Assembly (NCBI RefSeq): GCF_003367355.1
Contig: NZ_CP031413.1
Location: 2,994,001 to 3,058,000, forward strand
Length of the DNA: 64,000 nt
Source of the DNA: Lysobacter sp. TY2-98
GTDB taxonomy: Bacteria; Pseudomonadota; Gammaproteobacteria; Xanthomonadales; Xanthomonadaceae
Reading direction: 5' to 3'
Part shown: positions 57,510 through 64,000 of the stretch, piece after piece
Layout: every line of letters begins with the position of its first letter
Numbering within the stretch: the first letter of the stretch is position 1
The notes under the pieces: model-generated
The model's database searches: none
Seen by the model: only the letters and a program-made list of their open reading frames with translations
Told to the model about the DNA's origin: nothing
Program-made: the position numbers and the translations under genes

Positions 57510-60506
57510 ATGTCCGAGGATTCCCGTCCGCAAACCGACGCCGCTGCACGTTCGCTGCACCGGCTCGCGTTTCTTGCACGGGCGGGCGAACAGCTGGCGG
57601 CATCGCTCGATTACGCCACGACGCTGGGTGGCGTCGCGCGTCTCGCGATTCCGGAGCTCGGCGACTTCTGCGTGGTCGACGTGGTCGAGGGCGAGCGCCT
57701 GCATCGCGTCGCGGCCGAACACGTGCGTGCCGACAAGCAGCCACTGGTGCGTGCACTCACGCAGGCCAATCCGGATCCTGCGGCGTCGCCCGCACCTGCG
57801 GGGCGCGTGCTCGCGAGCGGGATGACCGAACGCATCGAGGTGCTGACGGCCGAATCGCTCGCCTCGCATACGCACAGCGACGCGCACCTGCAGCTGGTCA
57901 AGGACATCGGCATCCGGTCCAGCCTGGCGGTGCCGATGATCGCGCATGGTCGCGTCATCGGCGTGATGTCGCTGGGCGTCACCGAATCGGATCGTCGCTA
58001 CGACGCCGAGGACCAGCTGCTCGCCGAGGAGCTCGCTCGCCGCGCGGCGCTGGCCGTCGAGAACGCACGCCTGTACCGCTCGTTGCAGGACGAACTGCAG
58101 CGACGCGAACGTGCCGAGTCCGAGCTGCGCCTGTCCGAGCAGCGCTTCCGCGCGATCATGGAGCAGTCGCCGCTGTCGACGCAGCGCTTCGCGCCGGACG
58201 GCCGCACCATCGGCGTCAACGAGGCGTTTACCCGGCTCTGGGGTCTCTCGTTCGACGCACTCGCGCAGTACAACGTGCTCGAGGATCCGCAGCTCGAGGA
58301 AAAGGGCATCGCGCCGCTGCTGCGTCGCGCTTTCGAGGGCACGCCGACCGCACTGCCGGCGATCGTCTACGACGTGCACCGCACGCTGCCCGAGCTGAGC
58401 ACGTACGAGGACGCGACGCGCTGGATCACCGCCTACGCGTATCCCGTGCGCGACGACGCTGGCGTCATCCGCGAAGTCGTGCTGGTGCACAACGACGTCA
58501 CCGATGCGCGGCGCGCGGAGGCGCGACTGCTGCGCAGCGAGGAGCGCCTCAACGAGGTGCTCATCGCCGGCGGCCTGCTGACCTGGGACTGGGACATGGC
58601 GACCGGGCGCGTGGAGTGCTCGGGCAATGCGCGCGAATTCTTCGGCATGGAAGTGGGCCAGCGCGACGACTTCATGCGCACCATCCATCCCGACGATCTG
58701 CCGCTGCTGCTCGGGGTTTCCCGCGCAGCCATCGAGACCGGCGAGTTCCGGGCGATCGAATACCGCCTGCGCACCAGCAACGGGCGCGAGCGCTGGGTGC
58801 AGACGCGCGGGCAGGTCGAATTCAACGGAAACGGCGAGCCCGTGCGCATGTTCGGCATAACCGTCGAGGTGACCGAGCGCCACCGCGCCGAGGCGGCCAC
58901 GCGCCTGCTCGCGGATGCGGGCGAGGCGCTGGGTGCGTCGCTCGACTACGCCACCACGCTCGACAATCTCGCGCGCATCGTCGTGCCGCAGGTGGCCGAC
59001 TGGTTCGCGGTCGACCTGATCACCGACGACGGTGAACTCGAACGCGTCGCGGTCTATCACCCCGATCCCGAACGCGTCGCGATCGCCAACGAGTTCTTCC
59101 GCCGCTATCCACCGCGTCGCGGTGCCGGCGGGGCGTGGAACGTGATCGAGACGCGCCGGCCCGAGTGGGCCAGCGAGATTCCCGAACAGCTCATCATCGA
59201 CAACGCGGTCGACGCCGAGCAGGCGCGCATGCTGATCAACCTGCAGCTGCGCTCGTACATCCTCGTGCCGCTGATCGCACGCGACACCGTGATCGGCGTG
59301 CTCACGCTGGTCTACGCCGAAAGCCAGCGTCGCTACGAAGCACCCGATGTCGCATTCGCGCTCGATCTCGCGCGCCGCGCCGCCATCGCGGTCGACAACG
59401 CGCGCCTGCACCTGCAGTTGCAGGACGAGCACCGGCGCAAGGATGAATTCCTCGCCACGCTCGCGCACGAGCTGCGCAATCCCCTCGCGCCGCTGCGCAC
59501 CGGCCTCGCGCTGCTGCAGGCCACCGATGATCCGGCGACCGCGGTACGCGCCCGCACCGTCATGGAGCGCCAGCTCGGCCACATGGTGCGGTTGATCGAC
59601 GACCTTCTGGATCTCTCGCGTGTCACCCGCGGTGCGATCGCGCTGCAGCGTCGGCGCGTCGCCGTCGGCGACGTCATCACCAGCGCGCTGGAAGCCAGTC
59701 GCCCGCTGCTCGATGCGGCCGGCCTCACGCTTGCGGTCGATATCGACGATGCCGACACGCCGCTGGATGCCGATGACACACGCCTGGCGCAGGTGCTGAC
59801 CAACCTGCTCAACAACGCCGCGAAGTTCACGCCCGCCGGCGGACGCGTGGAGGTGCGCGTGCGTCGCGCGGGCGCGAACGTTGGCATCGAAGTCGTCGAC
59901 ACCGGCATCGGCCTCGCGCCGCTGCAGATCGACCGCATCTTCGAGATGTTCGAGCGCGGCGAGGGGTCGGAGGTGCACGGCGGCCTCGGCATCGGGTTGA
60001 CGCTCGCGCGCCGCCTCGCCGAACTGCACGGCGGTCGCCTGCACGCCGAAAGCGACGGCCCCGGGCGCGGCAGCCGGTTCGTGCTCGACCTGCCCGTTGC
60101 GAGCGCCGCGCAGCGCGACACGACGACGCCGGCGATCGATACGCGCAGTCGCGGCGGTCGCCGCGTGCTCGTCGTCGACGACAACACCGATGCGGCGCTC
60201 ATGCTCGCCGCGCTGCTCGAACTCGATGGGCACGACGTGCGCAGCGCGGGCAGCGGCGACGACGCGCTCGCGGTGGTGGACGACTTCGTGCCCGACATCG
60301 CTTTCCTGGATCTCGGCATGCCGGGCATGAGCGGTTTCGAACTGGCCGGTCGCCTGCGCGCGGATCCGCGCACGGCGACGACGCGACTCATCGCGCTCAC
60401 CGGCTGGGGACGCGACGAGGATCGCGACCGCACGCAGGCCGCGGGTTTTGACGCGCACCTCACCAAACCGGTCGACCCCGCGGCACTGCTCGGGTTGCTC
60501 GCCTGA
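57510..60506 (+). CDS. hybrid sensor histidine kinase (GAF-PAS-PAS-GAF-HisKA-HATPase-REC)
   Basis: A 998-residue soluble kinase. GAF 1 (about 15-190, GIRSSLAVPMIAHGRVIGVMSL), PAS (205-330), PAS/PAC with PAS-fold 3 (340-460, RTIHPDDLPLL, MFGITVEVTERHRAEA), GAF 2 (465-635, LVPLIARDTVIGVLTLVYAE), HisKA with phosphoacceptor H653 (ATLAHELRNPLAPLRTGL), HATPase (NLLNNAAKFTPAGG, DTGIGL, GGLGIGLTLARRL) and receiver with D934 (FLDLGMPGMSG). The two GAF modules start alike (LAASLDYATTL and LGASLDYATTL), suggesting internal duplication. No membrane segment, so signals come from the cytoplasm. A TATAGT -10-like box sits about 35 bases upstream of the ATG. A lone receiver follows and may be its partner. 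Confidence 0.93.
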   Translation: MSEDSRPQTDAAARSLHRLAFLARAGEQLAASLDYATTLGGVARLAIPELGDFCVVDVVEGERLHRVAAEHVRADKQPLVRALTQANPDPAASPAPAGRVLASGMTERIEVLTAESLASHTHSDAHLQLVKDIGIRSSLAVPMIAHGRVIGVMSLGVTESDRRYDAEDQLLAEELARRAALAVENARLYRSLQDELQRRERAESELRLSEQRFRAIMEQSPLSTQRFAPDGRTIGVNEAFTRLWGLSFDALAQYNVLEDPQLEEKGIAPLLRRAFEGTPTALPAIVYDVHRTLPELSTYEDATRWITAYAYPVRDDAGVIREVVLVHNDVTDARRAEARLLRSEERLNEVLIAGGLLTWDWDMATGRVECSGNAREFFGMEVGQRDDFMRTIHPDDLPLLLGVSRAAIETGEFRAIEYRLRTSNGRERWVQTRGQVEFNGNGEPVRMFGITVEVTERHRAEAATRLLADAGEALGASLDYATTLDNLARIVVPQVADWFAVDLITDDGELERVAVYHPDPERVAIANEFFRRYPPRRGAGGAWNVIETRRPEWASEIPEQLIIDNAVDAEQARMLINLQLRSYILVPLIARDTVIGVLTLVYAESQRRYEAPDVAFALDLARRAAIAVDNARLHLQLQDEHRRKDEFLATLAHELRNPLAPLRTGLALLQATDDPATAVRARTVMERQLGHMVRLIDDLLDLSRVTRGAIALQRRRVAVGDVITSALEASRPLLDAAGLTLAVDIDDADTPLDADDTRLAQVLTNLLNNAAKFTPAGGRVEVRVRRAGANVGIEVVDTGIGLAPLQIDRIFEMFERGEGSEVHGGLGIGLTLARRLAELHGGRLHAESDGPGRGSRFVLDLPVASAAQRDTTTPAIDTRSRGGRRVLVVDDNTDAALMLAALLELDGHDVRSAGSGDDALAVVDDFVPDIAFLDLGMPGMSGFELAGRLRADPRTATTRLIALTGWGRDEDRDRTQAAGFDAHLTKPVDPAALLGLLA

Positions 60507-60634
60507 GCTGAACGCTTCGCGCTGGAGTCTGTTCGGGCGCTGAACACGAACGAGCTCAACCGGCGCGTTTCACGCCTGCTATGGCGGCTGCCCGGGACAG
60601 TGGAGGCCAATCCGAACCGCGCCTCACCTTTCTC

Positions 60635-61045
60635 ATGGACTCGAGCAGCCCCGGCAAGGCCATTCTCATCGTCGAGGACAATCCCGACATCCGCGACACC
60701 TTCCGCACGCTGTTCGAGCTGGAAGGTTTCGACGTGCAACTCGCCGCCAACGGCGAGGATGCGCTCGCCAGCCTCGCGCGCAGCGACGAGGCGCCGTGCC
60801 TGATCCTGCTCGACCTCTCGATGCCGGTGATGGACGGCTGGGAGTTCCTGGACGTGCTGCGGTCACGCGAGCAGGGTGCGGAGATTCCCGTCACGGTGCT
60901 GAGCGCGAACGTCGACGCCAATGTCTCGCGTGACCTGCGCACGCGCTATGGCTGTCGCGTGCTGCCGAAGCCGGCGTCGGTCGACACGTTGCTCGATGTG
61001 GTGCGCAGCTATCAGCACGCGGGGCCGGGCCCGACCCTGCACTGA
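60635..61045 (+). CDS. single-domain response regulator
   Basis: A 136-residue CheY-like receiver without output domain. ILIVEDNPDIRDTF holds the acidic pair, D60 (LILLDLSMPVMDG) is the phospho-site, VLSAN the Thr/Ser position and VLPKPAS the conserved Lys. It lies 128 bases behind the hybrid kinase and may be its phosphorelay target or act on another partner. ATG 60635 gives the typical short N-terminus; ATG 60581 is an alternative that adds 18 residues. No clear ribosome-binding site for either. Confidence 0.85.
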   Translation: MDSSSPGKAILIVEDNPDIRDTFRTLFELEGFDVQLAANGEDALASLARSDEAPCLILLDLSMPVMDGWEFLDVLRSREQGAEIPVTVLSANVDANVSRDLRTRYGCRVLPKPASVDTLLDVVRSYQHAGPGPTLH

Positions 61046-61057
61046 CGCGGCGTGGTG

Positions 61058-61288
61058 TTACTGGCCTGACGTCGCCGCCTCGATCTCCGCGTCCTGCGCC
61101 TTGCTCGCCGCTTCCGCGTCGGCCTGCACGTTGTGCGCGCGATCGATGGGCTTGTGGATCTCGCGCGACAGTTCGTCGTGACGTTCGGCGGCCTGCGGCT
61201 CGACGGGCTTGTCCTTGTCGGGCACCGCGGGCTTCGAGCACGCGGCGAGCAGGGCGAGGGCGACGACGGCGGACAACGCTCGGGTCAT
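61058..61288 (-). CDS. small lipoprotein
   Basis: A 76-residue lipoprotein: signal peptide MTRALSAVVALALLAAC with lipobox LAAC (C17) and Ser next, so probably outer-membrane. The mature part is highly charged, predicted alpha-helical (AERHDELSREIHKPIDRAHNVQADAEAASKA in two halves), with an amphipathic coiled-coil feel. Family not recognised. Convergent with the receiver gene (12-base gap) and divergent from the SDR gene. Confidence 0.8.
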   Translation of the reverse strand: MTRALSAVVALALLAACSKPAVPDKDKPVEPQAAERHDELSREIHKPIDRAHNVQADAEAASKAQDAEIEAATSGQ

Positions 61289-61355
61289 GACGATCTCCAG
61301 CGGACGGGGCGCGTCCGTCGACGGCTATCCTACGCGCCAGCCCGACGGAGGACGC

Positions 61356-62135
61356 ATGGACGATCGACGCTGGAGACTCGACGGCCAACTGGCTCTCGTT
61401 ACCGGTGGCAGCGCCGGCATCGGTCGCGCGATCGCGGCCGAGCTGCTCGGCTTCGGCGCCGACGTGATGCTCGCCGCACGCGATGGCGACGCGCTCGAAA
61501 CCGCACGCGCGGAACTCGCCGACGACTTTCCTGAGCGCCTGGTCATGGCGTTCACTGCGGACGTCGGCGTCGAGGAGCAGCGTCGCGAACTGCTGGACTG
61601 GGTCGAGGACCAGGGCGAAGGCCAGCTCGACATCCTCGTCAACAACGCCGGCGGCAACCTCAGCAAGCCGGCGACGGACTATGCCGACGACGAGTGGCGG
61701 CAGATCTTCGAAGTCAACCTGTTCTCCGCGTTCGAGCTCTCGCGCTATGCGCATCCGCTGCTCACGCGCCATGCGCAGTCGAGCATCGTCAACGTCGGCA
61801 GTGTCTCGGGGCTCACCGCGGTGCGCACCGGCGCGCCCTACGGCATGGCCAAGGCCGCGCTGCACCAGATGACGAAGAATCTCGCGATCGAATGGGCGGA
61901 GGACGGCGTACGGGTCAACGCGGTCGCGCCCTGGTACATCCGCACGCGGCGCACGTCGACCAAGCTCGCCGATCCCGACTACCTCGACGACGTGCTGCTG
62001 CGTACGCCACTCGGCCGGGTGGGCGAACCGGAGGAAGTGGCCGCGGCGGTCGCGTTCTTCTGCTTGCCCGCCGCCGCGTACGTCACCGGCGAATGCATCG
62101 CGGTAGACGGCGGGTTTTTGCGCTACGGGTTTTGA
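61356..62135 (+). CDS. short-chain dehydrogenase/reductase (tropinone reductase-like)
   Basis: A 259-residue classical SDR: cofactor loop TGGSAGIGRAIA, NNAGG, catalytic Ser in NVGSVSG, YGMAK (Tyr and Lys of the active site) and VNAVAPWYIRT. R at the end of the second strand (LAARD) suggests NADP(H). PWYIRT(R) and the overall order resemble the plant tropinone reductase-like group often found in bacteria; the substrate is unknown. The ribosome-binding site GGAGGA is excellent. Confidence 0.9.
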   Translation: MDDRRWRLDGQLALVTGGSAGIGRAIAAELLGFGADVMLAARDGDALETARAELADDFPERLVMAFTADVGVEEQRRELLDWVEDQGEGQLDILVNNAGGNLSKPATDYADDEWRQIFEVNLFSAFELSRYAHPLLTRHAQSSIVNVGSVSGLTAVRTGAPYGMAKAALHQMTKNLAIEWAEDGVRVNAVAPWYIRTRRTSTKLADPDYLDDVLLRTPLGRVGEPEEVAAAVAFFCLPAAAYVTGECIAVDGGFLRYGF

Positions 62136-62151
62136 GTCCCGCAGAAACACG

Positions 62152-62173
62152 AAAAGCGCCCACGAAGGGCGCT
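62152..62173 (-). terminator. terminator after the KGG protein gene
   Basis: A 7-bp stem (AGCGCCC, 62155-62161, with 62167-62173) and a five-base loop. Read on the minus strand it is followed by TTTTC. It may also slow transcription coming from the SDR gene. Confidence 0.7.
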
Positions 62174-62198
62174 CTCCGGTCTGCGCTGCGAGGCGCGA

Positions 62199-62513
62199 TC
62201 AGGTCATGTCGCGGCCACCGGCGTTCATGCCGCCCGAGAGCGACGACGAACCACCGCGGTTCGACGAGAACTGGCCCTGGTTGTCGCGCGAGGATGCGGA
62301 CGACTCGTTGGCGTTGTTCGCATTGTTGGCGTTGTTGCGACGGTTGCCACCGCCGGACGCCTCGCCGCCCTTGCGGCCGATCGCCGCCATGTGTTCGCGG
62401 TCCTGACTCACCGCTTCACCGCCCTTGCGGGCAATCTCACGCTGTTCGCGCGGATCCATCGCCGCGAAACCGCGATTGCTACGGCCTGTATTGGTGCCGT
62501 CGTTGTTGGCCAT
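62199..62513 (-). CDS. KGG-motif stress protein (con-10/GsiB-like)
   Basis: A 104-residue hydrophilic protein with two KGG repeats (REIARKGGEAVSQDREHM and AAIGRKGGEASGGGN). These motifs are typical of GsiB/con-10 desiccation and general-stress proteins. Between them and the C-terminus lies an Asn-rich low-complexity run (RRNNANNANNANESS) then a Gly/Ser tail. Probably disordered. The ribosome-binding site AAGGAG precedes ATG 62513. The 250 bases upstream contain no gene; the stress promoter should be there, though I see no clear sigma-factor motif. Confidence 0.85.
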   Translation of the reverse strand: MANNDGTNTGRSNRGFAAMDPREQREIARKGGEAVSQDREHMAAIGRKGGEASGGGNRRNNANNANNANESSASSRDNQGQFSSNRGGSSSLSGGMNAGGRDMT

Positions 62514-62765
62514 GTCCAAAGCTCCTTGTCTGCGATCTGGGTCGCGTGGGGGAAAGGGTCTTCGTCTCCGGATCGCGGCGGACAGCCACGACCCGCGACC
62601 GATCCTAGGCACACGGCCGTTAGCAGGCGGCTTTGGCATGGTGAAAGCGGAGCTAACGCAGTTCAGCTGTTTCAGTGTTGGCGGTGCACGCCGCGCATGT
62701 GAAGACGCGCCCGGATCCGCATCTCCACCTGTCGCGATCACGCACGCGGTGGTACACCGTCGGCC

Positions 62766-64000
62766 ATGCTGAAGACGCCTCATGACGGCACCGGCGACAC
62801 GCCGGGCCCGCACGCCGCAACACCGCCTTCCTCCCTTACTTCACTTCCTTTCCTGCAGCGACGCGTCGTGCGCACGGGTCTCATCGCGCTCGCGGTGCTC
62901 GCGCTCGTGGTCGCCTGGGTGACGTGGCGTCTCCCGCTGGATCGCGCGCTTCAACCGCTTCCGGACCCCACGCTGGTGCTGCTGGATCGCAACGGCGTGG
63001 CATTCGCGCGACGCGGCGCCGTGAAGGAAGCCCCGGTCGACGCCCGCACGTTGCCCCCGCACGTGACCGGCGCGCTGATCGCGATCGAGGATCGGCGCTT
63101 CTATCACCACTTCGGCATCGACCCGCGCGGCGTCGCGCGAGCGCTGGTCAGCAACTGGCATGCGGGCGGCGTGCGCCAGGGCGGCAGCACGATCACGCAG
63201 CAACTCGCCAAGACGGCGTTCCTCGAGCCCGACCGCACGATCCGCCGCAAGGTGCGTGAGGCGCTGATCGCGCTCTACCTCGAAGCGCGTCTCAGCAAGC
63301 CGGAGATCCTGTCGCGCTACCTGAGCTCGATCTACTACGGCGACGGCGTTTACGGCCTGCGCGGCGCGGCGCACCATTACTTCGGCAAGGAGCCCGAGCA
63401 GCTCGCGCTGGGCGAGGCGGCGATGCTCGCCGGGCTGGTGAAGGCGCCAAGCGCGCTGTCGCCCACGCACGACCGCAAGGCCGCGCTCAAGCGCATGCGG
63501 GTGGTGCTCGCGGCGATGGTCGATGCCGGCGTCATCACGAAGAAGCAGGCGAAGGCGGTGCGCGACCCGCGCGTCCTCCCATCGACCGAACGCCTGACCG
63601 GCGGCACCTGGTTCGCCGACTGGGTGTCGTCGCAGGCGCGCGAGGCGTTCGACGCCGACTATGGCGAGATCCGCGTGCACACCACGCTGGACGCACGCAT
63701 GCAGAAGCTGGCGACGCGCGTCGTGCAGCACTGGCTCGCGGGCGAGGGGCGGCGCGTCGGCGCGACCCAGGCGGCGCTGGTCGCGCTGCGTCCGAACGGC
63801 GAGGTGATGGCGCTGGTCGGCGGTCGCGACTACGCGCAGAGTCAGTTCGACCGCGCCACGCAGGCGCGTCGCCAACCGGGCTCGGCCTTCAAGCTGTTCA
63901 CCTATTACGCCGCCCTGCGCAGCGGTGCGACGCCGGACACGCTGGTCGACGACTCGCCGATAACGCTCGGCAAATGGTCGCCATCGAACTACGACGGCCA
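62766..64000 (+). CDS. class A penicillin-binding protein (bifunctional transglycosylase/transpeptidase), N-terminal part
   Basis: The gene runs off the window, leaving about 411 codons. A cytoplasmic tail and membrane helix (GLIALAVLALVVAWVTW) precede the GT51 glycosyltransferase domain with the catalytic region AIEDRRFYHHFGID and GGSTITQQLAKTAFL, RKVREALIALYLE, and IYYGDGVYGLRGAAHHYFGK. The transpeptidase domain begins near residue 340 and its active-site SxxK is SAFK in RRQPGSAFKLF. It polymerises and cross-links peptidoglycan in the periplasm. Compact interdomain region suggests a PBP1c- or PbpG-like type rather than PBP1a. ATG 62766 is chosen; GTG 62871 is an alternative start. Confidence 0.9.
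   Translation, partial: MLKTPHDGTGDTPGPHAATPPSSLTSLPFLQRRVVRTGLIALAVLALVVAWVTWRLPLDRALQPLPDPTLVLLDRNGVAFARRGAVKEAPVDARTLPPHVTGALIAIEDRRFYHHFGIDPRGVARALVSNWHAGGVRQGGSTITQQLAKTAFLEPDRTIRRKVREALIALYLEARLSKPEILSRYLSSIYYGDGVYGLRGAAHHYFGKEPEQLALGEAAMLAGLVKAPSALSPTHDRKAALKRMRVVLAAMVDAGVITKKQAKAVRDPRVLPSTERLTGGTWFADWVSSQAREAFDADYGEIRVHTTLDARMQKLATRVVQHWLAGEGRRVGATQAALVALRPNGEVMALVGGRDYAQSQFDRATQARRQPGSAFKLFTYYAALRSGATPDTLVDDSPITLGKWSPSNYDG

Overview
The window is a GC-rich, gene-dense bacterial chromosome segment that reads as a member of the Xanthomonadaceae/Lysobacteraceae (Lysobacter, Luteimonas or a relative). The evidence is gene content rather than any marker search: the trxA-rho / rhlB divergent block, ftsEX, a YcgL protein next to a giant ankyrin protein, an XgtA-type GH13_23 alpha-glucosidase with the catalytic residues at D201 and E270, a complete zwf-pgl-edd-glk-eda Entner-Doudoroff operon, and a type IV secretion killing effector carrying the Xanthomonadales C-terminal recruitment domain (XVIPCD). 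Almost every gene has the same strong third-position GC preference. I saw no rRNA, tRNA, CRISPR array, insertion sequence or prophage.

Layout. 0-2 kb: the end of a bd-type (cyanide-insensitive-like) quinol oxidase operon. 2-9.6 kb: ycgL, a membrane-anchored ankyrin protein, a CPA2 cation/proton antiporter, a diguanylate cyclase and a TonB-C-like secreted protein. 9.6-14 kb: rho, trxA and rhlB (transcription termination, redox, RNA decay). 14.2-17.6 kb: ftsE-ftsX, a two-receiver regulator and ung. 17.7-23.4 kb: the Entner-Doudoroff operon. 23.4-43.8 kb: a maltodextrin/starch utilisation locus (sodium symporter, TonB-dependent receptor, two secreted GH13 amylases, a GH97 alpha-glucosidase, a pullulanase, an XgtA-like alpha-glucosidase, an SLC45-like MFS transporter, a tandem esterase and a LacI-family regulator). 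44-45 kb: rpoH. 45-47 kb: the T4SS effector/immunity pair. 47-57.4 kb: tal, priA, a region with paired DnaA boxes, a sigma-region-4-like membrane protein with a DUF3106 partner, DUF4286/DUF3667 proteins, a MATE pump and sppA. 57.5-64 kb: a hybrid histidine kinase, a lone receiver, a lipoprotein, an SDR, a KGG stress protein and the start of a class A penicillin-binding protein.

How it works together. Starch or glycogen fragments would be cut outside or in the periplasm, taken across the outer membrane by the TonB-dependent receptor, debranched and trimmed by the periplasmic pullulanase, GH97 and GH13 enzymes, imported by the MFS carrier (as maltose or short maltodextrins) or the sodium symporter (as glucose), hydrolysed in the cytoplasm by the XgtA-like enzyme, phosphorylated by glk and sent through zwf-pgl-edd-eda to pyruvate and glyceraldehyde 3-phosphate. 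Three palindromic LacI-type sites with the core TGNAANCGNTTNCA or a close variant lie upstream of the receptor/amylase pair, the MFS/alpha-glucosidase pair and zwf. The first two are embedded in an almost superimposable 48-bp promoter module, which suggests one regulator, probably the LacI protein at 42762-43796, ties uptake to catabolism.

The points most worth a second look are the T4SS effector/immunity pair, the perfect inverted pair of consensus DnaA boxes upstream of priA, the duplicated 48-bp promoter module whose operator sits where an activator would bind, the sigma-E-type promoter of rpoH, the separation of rpoH from ftsEX by about 28 kb, and a membrane protein with a sigma-region-4-like helix-turn-helix.
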